Made by a program: the position numbers and the translations under genes | Notes under the pieces: model-generated | Told to the model about the DNA's origin: nothing | Seen by the model: only the letters and a program-made list of their open reading frames with translations | Database searches by the model: none | Part shown: in pieces, positions 1 through 8,803 of the stretch | Layout of the letters: each line of letters opens with the position of its first letter | Numbering within the stretch: position 1 is the stretch's first letter | Source: Sphingomonadaceae bacterium | Lineage (GTDB): Bacteria > Pseudomonadota > Alphaproteobacteria > Sphingomonadales > Sphingomonadaceae | Length of the DNA: 64,000 nucleotides | Assembly (NCBI GenBank): GCA_947473355.1 | Contig: CANJCQ010000001.1 | Span: forward strand, 124,001-188,000 | Direction: 5' to 3'

Positions 1-376
1 GCAGTGTGCTGGCACTGCTCGACGAACTGTTGCCGAGATATCTCAGCGACGGCCGGTTGATCATCAATTGGGAACCGTTCGTGCCGCGTAGTGCTGCGTA
101 CGCCAGGAAGTTGCCCGCCTGGGGCACGCTGGCGATCAGGTCCGTGGTGCTTACTGCGCCAACCGAGGCGATCTTTTCCTGATCAACGCCGATCGTCTGC
201 GAGCCACCAGGGGCAATGCCGCGGATCAGCGTGCCGGTGACGATGATTTCCTTGTCGCGATCGGCCGATTCGGCATTTCCGTTGGCGCCACCAGCGGCAG
301 TTTGCTGGGCGAGGGCCGGTGTCGACAGAGCTAAAAGGCTGGCACTTGCGAGCGCCAGTTTGTGAAAATTACGCAT
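1..376 (-). CDS. TonB-dependent receptor, N-terminal part (cut by window edge)
   Basis: Outer-membrane TonB-dependent receptor, probably for uptake of a substrate or siderophore; only the first 125 codons are in the window. Residues 1-23 form a signal peptide (basic start, Leu/Ala core, ALA-Q cleavage site). Residues about 43-53 (EIIVTGTLIRG) are the start of the plug domain, and the following IAPGGSQTIGVD resembles the plug signature common in sphingomonad receptors. The start ATG at 376 has GGAGAAG six bases upstream. A run of nine G (minus strand, 388-396) lies directly before that ribosome binding site. The family is clear; the substrate cannot be told from this part. Confidence 0.85.
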   Translation of the reverse strand, partial: MRNFHKLALASASLLALSTPALAQQTAAGGANGNAESADRDKEIIVTGTLIRGIAPGGSQTIGVDQEKIASVGAVSTTDLIASVPQAGNFLAYAALRGTNGSQLMINRPSLRYLGNSSSSSASTL

Positions 377-387
377 TGAATGCTTCT

Positions 388-396
388 CCCCCCCCC
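388..396 (-). repeat. G9 homopolymer tract next to the receptor ribosome binding site
   Basis: Nine consecutive C on the plus strand (G on the coding strand) abut the GGAGAAG ribosome binding site of the TonB receptor. Such tracts can change length by slippage and alter translation or promoter spacing. Here that is only a possibility suggested by position. Confidence 0.5.
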
Positions 397-593
397 ATAA
401 TTAAACGAATTCAATAGTTTAGATTACATTGCGATTATTGCAGCGATTTAGTTCCAAGCATCGCTGGACGCACATAAGAATTTTTGATGCCCCCCTTATC
501 TGCGTAAGGATGGAAAACCATATCTTTTCAAATGGTAATAATCATTTCGTTTGAATAACATAAGATACTGTAAATCAATAGGAAATGTGAATT
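397..593. other. AT-rich intergenic stretch
   Basis: About 200 bases, clearly more AT-rich than the coding regions, between the receptor start and the ferredoxin stop. It should hold the receptor promoter on the minus strand, but no convincing -35/-10 pair could be fixed. No gene was seen here. Confidence 0.4.
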
Positions 594-920
594 CTACATA
601 GAGTATTGCTTTTCAGGCATGCGCACGATCAGGCCATCGAGATGTTCCTTCATCTCGATCTGGCATGACAGCCGAGCGCCTGGAGTGCGATCCTCGGCGA
701 ATTCGATGATCGACACTTCATCGGCCGTGGGGCTGTCCATTTTTGTTTGCCATTCAGCGCTGACGTAGATCCGGCAAGTGCCGCAAGTCTGGCTGCCGCC
801 GCATTCGGCGACAATGCCGGGCACGCCATTCTTCGTGGCATTTTCCATGATCGACCAGCCGCACTTTGCCTCGATCGCATGGGCCGTGCCGTCGCTTTCG
901 ATGAAAGTGATCGTTGCCAT
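594..920 (-). CDS. [2Fe-2S] ferredoxin, putidaredoxin/adrenodoxin type
   Basis: Small soluble electron carrier of 108 residues that would pass electrons from a ferredoxin reductase to a P450. Cluster ligands are Cys40, Cys46, Cys49 (CGGSQTCGTC) and Cys86, the spacing of the vertebrate-type/putidaredoxin family. The ATG at 920 is chosen over one 18 bases upstream because GAGGTG lies six bases before it. It follows the P450 gene by 27 bases, so the two are very likely one operon and functional partners. No reductase gene is in the window. Confidence 0.93.
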   Translation of the reverse strand: MATITFIESDGTAHAIEAKCGWSIMENATKNGVPGIVAECGGSQTCGTCRIYVSAEWQTKMDSPTADEVSIIEFAEDRTPGARLSCQIEMKEHLDGLIVRMPEKQYSM

Positions 921-947
921 CAGCACACCTCGGCACATGTCATGAGT

Positions 948-2219
948 TCAAGCCTTCGCATCGTGAACGATATGGAGCTCGGCCAGACCGCGTGCCTGAT
1001 AACTGGGTACGTAATCGAGTTTCCGGCTTCCGGCCGGGCCATGCTTCGCTTCGTCAAAGCGGATATCTGATGTCTGATCGAACATCCGCTCCAGCGTTAC
1101 CTTCAGCTCCGCCCGTGCCAGAGGCGCGCCTATGCAGGCGTGAATTCCCCTGCCGAAAGCCAGGTGCTCGCGCGCATTTGAACGATCAGGGCGGAATTCG
1201 TGCGGGCTCTCAAACTTCGCAGGGTCGCGGTTCATCGCGCTGATAACAAGCATGAGCGGTGTCCCCGGATCGAGTTCGACGCCGCCTATTTCAGTCTGCA
1301 CCTTGTTCAAGCGGAAGCCGGTCTTCACCGTGCCTTCCATTCGCAAGGTCTCTTCTATGAAGTTGGGAATCAATGACCGCTCGGCGCGCAATCTTGCTTG
1401 CAGCGCCGGGTCCTCGCACAGGAACATCAGCATTGCGGCCATCACGCGGACCGTTGTTTCCTGTCCGGCGGCGAACAGGAATGCGGACAGGTTGACGATA
1501 TCGTCGACCGACGCCAGCGAACCGTCAGGATATTTGGTCAGGGCAAGGTCGGTCATCACGTCCTTGCGGGGATTCTTGCGGCGATCCTCGATATATTCGT
1601 AGAAGTGCCCCGTGATCCTTGTCAGAGGATTGCTCTCCTGCGGCGGTACACCATCGATCGAGCCCAGCCGCATGCCGGCTTCGGTGAAGATGCGCCGGAA
1701 TTTCTTGTGATCCTCTTCGGGCACGCCAAGCAGGTCCGCGACGACAAGTGTGGCAAAAGGACCGGCAAACCCGGAAATGAATTCCATGCTGCCCTGTCCG
1801 ATAAACTCGTCGATCATACCGTCGGCCAGGCGCCACATGAACTGTTCGTTCTCCAGCAGCCTTTTTGGCGTGAGGAGGCCCTTGAGCAGCAGTCTCAGCC
1901 GCGTATGGTCTGGCGGATCGTAGGTCGAGATCATATTGAAAGTGGACCTGTCGCCGCGGTTGCTGGCTATCTGGTCGGTGATGTCGTCACCCACTGGCTC
2001 AAACGGCAAGGGGTTCGGTCCGTAGGCGGCATTGTATGAAGAATAGCGCTCTTCATTGCGGAAGATCGCCAGCCCTTCGTCATACCCGGTGACGGCTACA
2101 ACCCCGCGCTGCGGAAGGCGCACTGCAGGCCCTTTGGACCTAAGATACTCGAAATAAGGCTGAGGATCGTAGGTCAGCGAGTTGTCGCTGAAAAAGTCGA
2201 TTTCCTCAAAGCTTTGCAT
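948..2219 (-). CDS. Cytochrome P450 (class I, bacterial)
   Basis: Haem monooxygenase of 423 residues, the normal length for a soluble bacterial P450. Seen in order: the DPPDHTRLR segment at 101-109, the I-helix oxygen-activation motif AGQETT at 251-256, the K-helix ExxR (E290, R293), and the haem-binding loop FGRGIHACIG at 355-364 with Cys362 as the iron ligand. All catalytic features are intact. It should hydroxylate a hydrophobic substrate using the ferredoxin encoded immediately downstream. It sits in a minus-strand operon behind a TauD dioxygenase and an SDR. The CYP family and substrate cannot be assigned by eye. Confidence 0.95.
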   Translation of the reverse strand: MQSFEEIDFFSDNSLTYDPQPYFEYLRSKGPAVRLPQRGVVAVTGYDEGLAIFRNEERYSSYNAAYGPNPLPFEPVGDDITDQIASNRGDRSTFNMISTYDPPDHTRLRLLLKGLLTPKRLLENEQFMWRLADGMIDEFIGQGSMEFISGFAGPFATLVVADLLGVPEEDHKKFRRIFTEAGMRLGSIDGVPPQESNPLTRITGHFYEYIEDRRKNPRKDVMTDLALTKYPDGSLASVDDIVNLSAFLFAAGQETTVRVMAAMLMFLCEDPALQARLRAERSLIPNFIEETLRMEGTVKTGFRLNKVQTEIGGVELDPGTPLMLVISAMNRDPAKFESPHEFRPDRSNAREHLAFGRGIHACIGAPLARAELKVTLERMFDQTSDIRFDEAKHGPAGSRKLDYVPSYQARGLAELHIVHDAKA

Positions 2220-2288
2220 GTGGGAATTCCCGATCCTGTCTTGAACCGCGGCGGTTTGCCTGCCCGGTCTTCTATCTTTCCAGCCTCA

Positions 2289-2321
2289 CGGTGGGCCATG
2301 TTCCGCTGACGCGGCCCACCG
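2289..2321 (-). other. Intercistronic hairpin
   Basis: Perfect 9-bp inverted repeat (CGGTGGGCC / GGCCCACCG) with a 15-base loop, in the gap between the upstream SDR stop and the P450 start. No U tract follows. It may stabilise or partly attenuate the operon transcript. Confidence 0.5.
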
Positions 2322-2371
2322 GTACTGCTATTCCACTTTTCCGACTGCAAATTGCGGGCCGGCCTTACGCG

Positions 2372-3103
2372 TCACGCAAGCCTTGCTGTCCAGCCGCCGT
2401 CGACGGGAATGACTGCGCCTGAAACATAGGAGGCGCGGTCGCTGGCCAGAAAGGCCGCAACTTCGGCAACCTCTTCAGGGCGACCAGCGCGCTTCAGAGT
2501 GGCTTTCTGCTCGCCGAACGCCGCTGCCGGGGCGCCCATGCCTTCGGTCACGATAGCTCCCGGCGCAATGACGTTGACCCGAACTCCCTGCGGGCCATAC
2601 TCGATCGCGGCTGTCTTGCTTGCGCCGATGACACCATGCTTTGCTGCCACGTAGGCTCCAGTCCGGGCGTGGCCGTTCATGCCGCCCGTCGACGACCAGT
2701 TAATAATGACGCCGCCGCCGGTGCGGACCATGGCGCGGGCGCCATGCTTCATCCCGAACAGGACCCCCCTGAGGCAGACGTCCATGGTCTTGTCATAAAC
2801 GTCCATGGTCATCTCATCGAGCAACTGAGGCATGCTTATCCCGGCAACATTCAGCATCACGTCGATCCGACCGTACTTGTTCAGGGCCGCAGCAATCATC
2901 GCTTCGATATCGGATTCCTTGGTCACGTCGCAGTGAACCGGGAGCACATCGCCGCCGACTTCGGCTGCCGTGTCATTCTGAGCGCCGCTGATATCTGCGG
3001 CGACTACCTTTGCGCCTTCACGCACGAAGATCCTGGTAGAGGCTTTGGCCATGCCAGAGCCGGCCCCGGTGATCACTGCAACCTTACCCTCAAGAAATCC
3101 CAT
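2372..3103 (-). CDS. Short-chain dehydrogenase/reductase (classical SDR)
   Basis: NAD(P)-dependent alcohol dehydrogenase or ketoreductase of 243 residues. The Rossmann motif TGAGSGMAK is at 12-20, NVAG at 85-88, and the catalytic Ser137, Tyr151 and Lys155 (YVAAK) are present; the C-terminus ends in the usual IPVDGGW. The opening MGFLEGKVAV is nearly the same as in the SDRs at 15899 and 23796, so these three look like paralogues. GGGGTGGA precedes the ATG. It lies between a TauD oxygenase and a P450 in one operon, which fits oxidation of an alcohol made by one of them. Confidence 0.93.
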   Translation of the reverse strand: MGFLEGKVAVITGAGSGMAKASTRIFVREGAKVVAADISGAQNDTAAEVGGDVLPVHCDVTKESDIEAMIAAALNKYGRIDVMLNVAGISMPQLLDEMTMDVYDKTMDVCLRGVLFGMKHGARAMVRTGGGVIINWSSTGGMNGHARTGAYVAAKHGVIGASKTAAIEYGPQGVRVNVIAPGAIVTEGMGAPAAAFGEQKATLKRAGRPEEVAEVAAFLASDRASYVSGAVIPVDGGWTARLA

Positions 3104-3198
3104 TGTTCCACCCCATATTTCAAAATTGGTCGTAATGCAGGAACAGGACTTACCCGACCCAAACCCGACAAGGATCTATCTTCGCGCCTGCCTGCCGG

Positions 3199-4008
3199 TC
3201 ATGCTGCTCTAGTCAGCGGCACAGCGGTCATGGGCTCAGTCCCTTCCACAGCAAAGCGGTGCATTGTTCGCCCAGATTCCAGGTCGAACGGACGCGCGCG
3301 GTGCATTGTGCCCGTGTTGTCCCAGACCACTACGTCACCCAGTTGCCAGTGATGGCGGTAAGTGAATTTGGGCTGGGTCACATGGTTGAGCAGGCGCTGC
3401 AGCATTTCATGGCTGTCAACCGAGTTCATGCCTAACACATAGGAGGCCGTCGCACCGACGACCAGCGAGCGGCGGCCCGACCGATGTTGCCAAACCAGTG
3501 GGCGTACACCCTGATGCCCCATCCACGACTTGAACTGTTCGAGAGTCGGTTCGGGAATCGCGTTGTTCATCGCCGACTTCATCGAATGCAAGACCTCGAG
3601 CCGGGAGAGTTGTTCCTGCTCTTCCGGCGGAAGGTCCTCAAATGCGGCATAAGTGTTGGCAAATTCGGTCTCGCCGCCCTGCCTTGCAAGGGTGCGAGAT
3701 GTCAGCACCGTGGCGAACGGCGGGATGTCGGTATAGGCGCCGTCGATGTGCCAGAATTGCGCGCCGGGGATGTGACGCACTTTCAGCATCCCGTTTTCTT
3801 CCTTGATCGCGCCCTCGCGAATCTTGCCGATCGTGGCAGTGAAAGTGCGCAGTTGGTCATCGCTCAGATCGAGCCCGCGAATCAGCAGAACGCCGCGCTT
3901 TACAAGCAACTCGCGGATCTCGGCCGCATGGATGCCTGTCAGCAGGGTGTCGGCATCGATGGTCAATTCTGAGCCAATCAGCGGCGACAGATCCTTCGTG
4001 CGCAGCAT
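3199..4008 (-). CDS. TauD/TfdA-family Fe(II)/2-oxoglutarate dioxygenase
   Basis: Non-haem iron oxygenase of 269 residues that couples 2-oxoglutarate decarboxylation to substrate hydroxylation or ether/ester-linked cleavage. The facial triad is visible: His87 and Asp89 (FWHID) and His236 (in WDNTGTMHRARPF), with an Arg at 247 or 251 for the 2-oxoglutarate carboxylate. It is the most divergent of the five TauD-type genes here and is closer in layout to the TfdA/AtsK side of the family. It is first in the minus operon 4008-594 and divergent from the SDR at 4187. Substrate unknown. Confidence 0.92.
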   Translation of the reverse strand: MLRTKDLSPLIGSELTIDADTLLTGIHAAEIRELLVKRGVLLIRGLDLSDDQLRTFTATIGKIREGAIKEENGMLKVRHIPGAQFWHIDGAYTDIPPFATVLTSRTLARQGGETEFANTYAAFEDLPPEEQEQLSRLEVLHSMKSAMNNAIPEPTLEQFKSWMGHQGVRPLVWQHRSGRRSLVVGATASYVLGMNSVDSHEMLQRLLNHVTQPKFTYRHHWQLGDVVVWDNTGTMHRARPFDLESGRTMHRFAVEGTEPMTAVPLTRAA

Positions 4009-4080
4009 TGAAACCCCTTACCTGACACAGACAGTAGCGGACTGCCTGACGATTCGAACAATCATCTATCTATTAGCATG

Positions 4081-4109
4081 ATTAAGTCACTTGTCAGAGT
4101 CTCTGTCAA
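4081..4109 (-). promoter_or_regulatory. Sigma-70-like promoter for the 4008-594 operon, with degenerate operator
   Basis: On the minus strand TTGACA (4104-4109) is followed after 17 bases by CTTAAT (4081-4086). Between them is GACAAGTGAC, which partly matches the TGTCA-N6-TGACA repeat found at other promoters of this window (about 11 of 16 positions). Confidence 0.5.
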
Positions 4110-4186
4110 GGAGCAATGAACGGGCAATCGGGCGCTTGGCGCCACTCCCGGTATTGCCGGGATAACTTCGCTTGGGAGAACGCGGG

Positions 4187-5167
4187 ATGAAGATTTCTTT
4201 TGATGGTCAGGTTGCGGTCGTCACGGGTGGCGGCGGCGGAATCGGCCGGGTTCAGGCAATTGAGCTGGCTCGTCGCGGTGCCTCGGTCGTGGTCAATGAC
4301 GTTGGCGGGCTTAACCGTCCAGAGGGTCCTTCCGCCGACGATGTCGTGAACGAGATTCGCGCAGCCGGCGGCACGGCGGTTGCTTCCTATGATACTGTTG
4401 CAACCCCGGAAGGCGGGCAGGCCATCATCCAGTGTGCGCTCGATAATTTCGGCACAGTCGATGCTGTTCTTCACTATGCCGGCACCTGGCGGAGCGTGCT
4501 TTTCGACGACATGACTGCGGACCAGTTGGACCCGGTGCTCGACGTCCATCTGCGCGGCGGATTCTTCGTTACCCAGCCGGCATGGCCGGTGATGAAGGCC
4601 AAGGGCTATGGCCGAATCGTTCTTTGCAGTTCCAGCACGGGCGTGTTCGGGAGGCGGTTTGGCAGCAATTATTCGGCGGCCAAGGCCGGGCTTCTTGGAC
4701 TTGGCAGAACGCTTTCCCTTGAAGGCGCAGAGTTCGGTATCCGGACCAACTGCCTGCTGCCGATCGCCCGTTCTTCCGTTCAGAAATACCGCTCCGATTT
4801 TCCGACGGCCATGCTCGCAGACTACAAGGTGACCGGCCTTCCAAGGCCAATTCCCGAAGAAGCGACGACCGAGAGGCTGGTGCCATTGCCGACATATCTG
4901 GCAAGCCGTGAGTGCAGCGTGAACGGCGAGGCCTTCTCGGGTGGCGGCGGCCGCTTCGCACGGGTTTTCGTAGGGGTTACCGAAGGCTGGCTTTCTGAAG
5001 CCGATGTCGAACCGACTGCCGAGGATATTGCGCAGCACCTGGACCAGATCGAGGATCGCAAATCATTCCTGGTCCCCGGTTCGATCTACGATGAACTGCG
5101 GCATATTGCCGAACGGATTGCCAAGCGCGACGGCATCGAACTACCGCCTGTAGTGCTTGAAGACTAG
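4187..5167 (+). CDS. SDR of the multifunctional-enzyme (MFE-2 / 17beta-HSD4) type
   Basis: Dehydrogenase of 326 residues whose N-terminal half resembles the (3R)-hydroxyacyl-CoA dehydrogenase domain of MFE-2: TGGGGGIG at 13-20 and VVVNDVGG at 34-41. No MaoC hydratase domain follows; the extra 70 residues at the C-terminus are without a recognised fold. Ser149, Tyr162 and Lys166 are in place, but the usual NNAG is HYAG (96-99), so the structural Asn of the catalytic tetrad is replaced. The ATG has GGGAGA upstream. It stands alone between two operons and resembles the SDR at 42099. A beta-oxidation role is inference. Confidence 0.88.
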   Translation: MKISFDGQVAVVTGGGGGIGRVQAIELARRGASVVVNDVGGLNRPEGPSADDVVNEIRAAGGTAVASYDTVATPEGGQAIIQCALDNFGTVDAVLHYAGTWRSVLFDDMTADQLDPVLDVHLRGGFFVTQPAWPVMKAKGYGRIVLCSSSTGVFGRRFGSNYSAAKAGLLGLGRTLSLEGAEFGIRTNCLLPIARSSVQKYRSDFPTAMLADYKVTGLPRPIPEEATTERLVPLPTYLASRECSVNGEAFSGGGGRFARVFVGVTEGWLSEADVEPTAEDIAQHLDQIEDRKSFLVPGSIYDELRHIAERIAKRDGIELPPVVLED

Positions 5168-5465
5168 CGTGATCCTGGATTCTGTGATGGCTGGAATCGC
5201 AGGGCGCAATGTAAACGCCAACATTGCACGCTCTATTTAGAGGCCTATCGTGGACCCGCGTTTAGCGCGACGTTATGGCTATGCTGATCGTCTGCTTTTG
5301 CTGGACAGGGGAGCAGTGAAGTCCGGTCGAGGTGCCGAAACACAGTAAACCGATCGTTAACCTTATTGCTACAGACCGCAGGTATCGGGCCTTAGTAGGC
5401 GCTTCAGGGGGGCCTGATGCAGTTTGCGAATGCCCGTAGTGAAGAATGGAAGCTGGAGTCTCGAC
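5168..5465. other. Intergenic region with weak hairpin
   Basis: About 300 bases without a convincing gene. A 7-bp inverted repeat GCAATGT / ACATTGC with an 8-base loop lies at 5206-5227 and could help end transcription of the SDR upstream. The rest should contain the promoter of the operon starting near 5466, but no clear -35/-10 pair was found. A GGGGGG ribosome-binding-like run at 5407-5412 serves only an out-of-frame reading frame. Confidence 0.4.
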
Positions 5466-7403
5466 GTGACATCGCCCGCAACCGAAGACAGATCCGGCCA
5501 GCCGGGCGTGCGTTTTCTCGACGACGTCCGAGTCCTGGAAATCGCCAGTCTTTCACCGACTCAGCTTGGTATGTATCTGGCAGACCTCGGCGCCGAAGTG
5601 ATCAAGGTCGAACCGACCCGTGGCGATACCACCCGCGTCATGGGAACGCGCCCCGGATATACCGATTCGGGCCTGCATCGGCGCTGGAATCGGGGCAAGC
5701 ACAGTCTCGCGCTCGATACTCGCAGCGAAGCCGGGCTCGAGGTGATCAAGCAGCTTGTTCCCAAGGTTGATATACTCGTTGAAGGCCTGCGCCCGGGCGC
5801 TCTGGCCAAGATGGGGCTGACCTGGGAGGTCCTGACCGAACTCAACCCGCGCCTTGTGATGGTGGCCCTGTCGGGCTTCGGCCAGACCGGACCATACCGC
5901 AACCTGCCGAGCCACGGCGTCGGTTTTGACGCCATATCCGGCCTCGCGGGCATCGAGTCTGACGATGAAGGTCGGCCCCGTGTGCCATCGCGGCATGTCT
6001 ACCATGGAGCCGTTGTCGCACCGCTGATGGCAGCAACTTCGGCGCTGGCCGCTCTGGGCTGGAGCCGCCGGACCGGCAAGCCGGTTTTCCTCGATGTTTC
6101 CCAGGCCGATGCCGCGGCTTTTATCAACTACGAGATTGAGGATCGCGTATCTTCGCGTCACGCGGGCGACACTTCGGCCGCAGCGACCGCCGGACACGCC
6201 CCGGCAATCCAGGCCTATCGCACGCGCGATGGCAAGCCGCTGATGCTTATGGCGCTGGAGCGGAAGTTCTTCGTCCGGCTGGCCGAAGCCACGGGCCGCG
6301 AAGACCTGCTGGCGCATGCCGGCGACAACTATCTGGTGCGCGGTTCCAAGGAAATCGACGCTGTTCTTGTCGAGGTCATTGCGACCAAGAACCTCGATGA
6401 ATGGATGACCATCCTTGCCGAGGCCGATGTCCCGGTTGTGCCGGTCAATGAAAGTGCCGAGGTTGCGGACAATCCGCAAATGAAGGTACGTCTCGAATGG
6501 CTCGATGCGCCTCAGGGCACGCAGACCATGAAATTTCCCGTGCGCAGCGATCCACCGCTGGCCACGCCCCGCCAGGCGCCGGCTATCGGTCAGGATACCG
6601 CTGACATTCTCGGGCGGCTCAATCTCGATGCCCGAGAGCAGGCCCAGCTCGAAACGGACGGCGTCATCCGTATTGCCCGGCCCGATCAGCAATCAAGCAC
6701 CAATCCTTCCAATAACACAGCGAGAGTTCCCATGAAGATTTTTGAAGCAAAGCCAGCAGGTGAAGTCAAAGGCGCGGTCATTGTCATTCAGGAAGCCTTT
6801 GGCATCACCGACCATATCAAGAGCATCTGCCATCGGCTGGCGTTTCTGGGTTATTATGCCGTCGCTCCGCACCTCTTCCACCGCACTGGCGATCCGGTGA
6901 TCGCTTATGACAAGATGCAGGAGGTGATGCCGCACATCTCGAAGCTCAATCGCGAAGACATCGAATCCGATCTCAAGACCACGATGGGGCATCTCGCGCT
7001 TGCCGGTTTCACAGGCAAGCAGGTTGGCATTATCGGCTTCTGCATGGGTGGCTCGATTGCCTTTCATGCAGGAGCCGAATGGGCCCTGGGCGCGGCAGTG
7101 ACTTTCTATGGTGGCGGCATCGAACAGAGCCGATTTGGCCTGCCCGCGATGGCCGAGCGGGCGCCTTCGCTCAAGACGCCATGGCTCGGTGAATTCGGCG
7201 ATCTCGATCAGAGCATTCCGGTCGCGGAAGTGAAGGCGCTGCGCAGCGCTGCCGCAAAGGCGGTTGTTGCGACCGAGGTCGACCGCTATCCGGAAGCCGA
7301 CCATGGCTTCCACTGCAATGATCGAAGTTCCTTCCACGAAGCATCGTCGAAAGTCGCATGGGCCAAGACGATACAGTTTCTCGACGATCATATCGGGGCC
7401 TGA
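5466..7403 (+). CDS. Fusion of family III CoA-transferase (CaiB/BaiF) and dienelactone hydrolase
   Basis: One open frame of about 646 codons joins two enzymes. Residues about 15-400 are a CaiB/BaiF-type CoA-transferase (LGAEVIKVEP, TGKPVFLDVS). Residues about 423-646 are a dienelactone-hydrolase-type alpha/beta hydrolase with the Cys-Asp-His triad (GFCMGG, GDLDQ, ADHGFH). A Gln/Ser/Asn-rich linker joins them, and an internal ATG at 6732 with GCGAGAG upstream could also give a separate hydrolase. The Asp that forms the acyl anhydride in family III transferases is not found at its place (the segment reads VYHGAVV). GTG 5466 is chosen because GGAG lies 7 bases before it; ATG 5430 is the alternative. 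First gene of the operon to 12531. Confidence 0.85.
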   Translation: MTSPATEDRSGQPGVRFLDDVRVLEIASLSPTQLGMYLADLGAEVIKVEPTRGDTTRVMGTRPGYTDSGLHRRWNRGKHSLALDTRSEAGLEVIKQLVPKVDILVEGLRPGALAKMGLTWEVLTELNPRLVMVALSGFGQTGPYRNLPSHGVGFDAISGLAGIESDDEGRPRVPSRHVYHGAVVAPLMAATSALAALGWSRRTGKPVFLDVSQADAAAFINYEIEDRVSSRHAGDTSAAATAGHAPAIQAYRTRDGKPLMLMALERKFFVRLAEATGREDLLAHAGDNYLVRGSKEIDAVLVEVIATKNLDEWMTILAEADVPVVPVNESAEVADNPQMKVRLEWLDAPQGTQTMKFPVRSDPPLATPRQAPAIGQDTADILGRLNLDAREQAQLETDGVIRIARPDQQSSTNPSNNTARVPMKIFEAKPAGEVKGAVIVIQEAFGITDHIKSICHRLAFLGYYAVAPHLFHRTGDPVIAYDKMQEVMPHISKLNREDIESDLKTTMGHLALAGFTGKQVGIIGFCMGGSIAFHAGAEWALGAAVTFYGGGIEQSRFGLPAMAERAPSLKTPWLGEFGDLDQSIPVAEVKALRSAAAKAVVATEVDRYPEADHGFHCNDRSSFHEASSKVAWAKTIQFLDDHIGA

Positions 7404-7529
7404 TACCCGCTCTCATTCTTCCGGCAGGCTTCGCTGCGCGTGGAAGATCCGAGGGGGCACAAAGCCCTCAGGGCTTCGCCACTCAGGCGGGGCCCTGGCC
7501 GGATATGAGACAGGGGAGAAGGGCTGATT

Positions 7530-8801
7530 ATGACCGCAACAGCAGTGAAGCAAGCAGCTGCCAAATCGCGCGCCCTCTCGCACATCCGCATTTGCGACTT
7601 AACCGGCCTGTTGGCCGGTGCTGGAGCGACGCGATTTCTTGCGGCCTTCGGGGCGCAGGTTATCCGGGTGGAGCAGCCGGCGCACGAAAAGCACCGCTGG
7701 GATTTCCTGCGCGGCGGCATGTCGCCTGACGGCGCGAAGCAGGGGATCAACTTCGGCGGCAACTTCAACAACCATAATGTTGAGAAGCTCGGCATCACGC
7801 TCGATCTGAAGAGCGCGGAAGGCAAGGCGCTGCTTGGTCGGCTAGTGGCCATGTCGGATGCCGTGACCGAGAACTTTTCCGCCCATGTCATGGAGCGGCT
7901 GGGTTTCACCTATGAATGGCTGAAGTCGCACAACGAGAAGATTGTCTATGTTGGAAACAGCGGCTTCGGCAAGGCTGGCCCCTATTCCGACTTCAAGTCG
8001 GTGGGGCAAGTGGTCCAGCCCGTCAGCGGACTGACTTTCATGTCGGGCATGCCGGACATGGAGCCTGCCGGCTGGGGCTTCGCATTTATGGATCATATGG
8101 GCGCCTATATGATGGCGACCGCAGTTCTGGGGGGCATCATCGCGCGCAACCGGACGGGCGAGGGCCAGTTCATCGACTTTTCCTGCACTGAGGCGGGGGT
8201 AGGTCTGGCCGGGCCGGAGCTGCTCGATTCAACCGTGAACGGACGGCCGATGCGCCGGCCGGGCAAGCCCAATTCGAATAGCGACAATTTTCCGCCGATG
8301 GTGCCGCACGGCATTTATCCCGCTGCAGGCGAGGACAACTGGGTGGCGATCGCCTGCCGCAGCGACGATGACTGGGCGCGGCTGGCGGGGGCAATTGGTG
8401 CGGAATGGGCGCGCGATCCGGCACTGGCAACTTTCGCCGCCCGCATGGCGCGACGCAAGGAGATTGATAGTCGGATCGGCGAATGGACTGCCGTGCAGGG
8501 GCGCGACACGATCGAGGCGACTGTGCGTGCGGCGGGGGTTCCTGTGGGGCAGGTGGCACGCCCCGCCGACCGGATCGACAACGATCCGCGAACCGCGGCC
8601 TGGGGGCTGTGGCCGAAGGTACAGCATGAGGAGATTGGCGAGACGCGGGTGGAAGGCATTCCAGTACACATGTCGGAGACCGACTGGTCGATCAGCCGCG
8701 GCGCGCCGTGCCTGGGGGCCGACAACGACTTTGTCTACGGCACGCTGCTGGGGCTTTCTCCTGGCGAGATCGCAGACTTCAGGCAGCGGGGAGTGATCTG
8801 A
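7530..8801 (+). CDS. Family III CoA-transferase (CaiB/BaiF type)
   Basis: Transfers CoA between acyl-CoA and a free acid; 423 residues. The catalytic Asp188 is seen in FMDHMGAYMM, followed by the typical RTGEGQFIDFS at about 208-218, so this copy should be active. GGGGAGAAGG precedes the ATG. The stop is two bases before the start of the next CoA-transferase, which lacks the Asp. The pair may form a heteromer like known two-subunit family III enzymes (inference). It would activate or re-activate an acid intermediate in the pathway. Confidence 0.92.
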   Translation: MTATAVKQAAAKSRALSHIRICDLTGLLAGAGATRFLAAFGAQVIRVEQPAHEKHRWDFLRGGMSPDGAKQGINFGGNFNNHNVEKLGITLDLKSAEGKALLGRLVAMSDAVTENFSAHVMERLGFTYEWLKSHNEKIVYVGNSGFGKAGPYSDFKSVGQVVQPVSGLTFMSGMPDMEPAGWGFAFMDHMGAYMMATAVLGGIIARNRTGEGQFIDFSCTEAGVGLAGPELLDSTVNGRPMRRPGKPNSNSDNFPPMVPHGIYPAAGEDNWVAIACRSDDDWARLAGAIGAEWARDPALATFAARMARRKEIDSRIGEWTAVQGRDTIEATVRAAGVPVGQVARPADRIDNDPRTAAWGLWPKVQHEEIGETRVEGIPVHMSETDWSISRGAPCLGADNDFVYGTLLGLSPGEIADFRQRGVI

Positions 8802-8803
8802 CC

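Noticed and set aside
5417..5770. 117-codon frame with a good ribosome binding site (GGGGGG)
   Set aside because: Very Arg-rich, overlaps the CoA-transferase in another frame and has no family resemblance. Kept only as an unexplained ribosome binding site.
5553..6692. 379-codon open frame on the minus strand
   Set aside because: Antisense to the CoA-transferase half of the fusion, no domain, no ribosome binding site.
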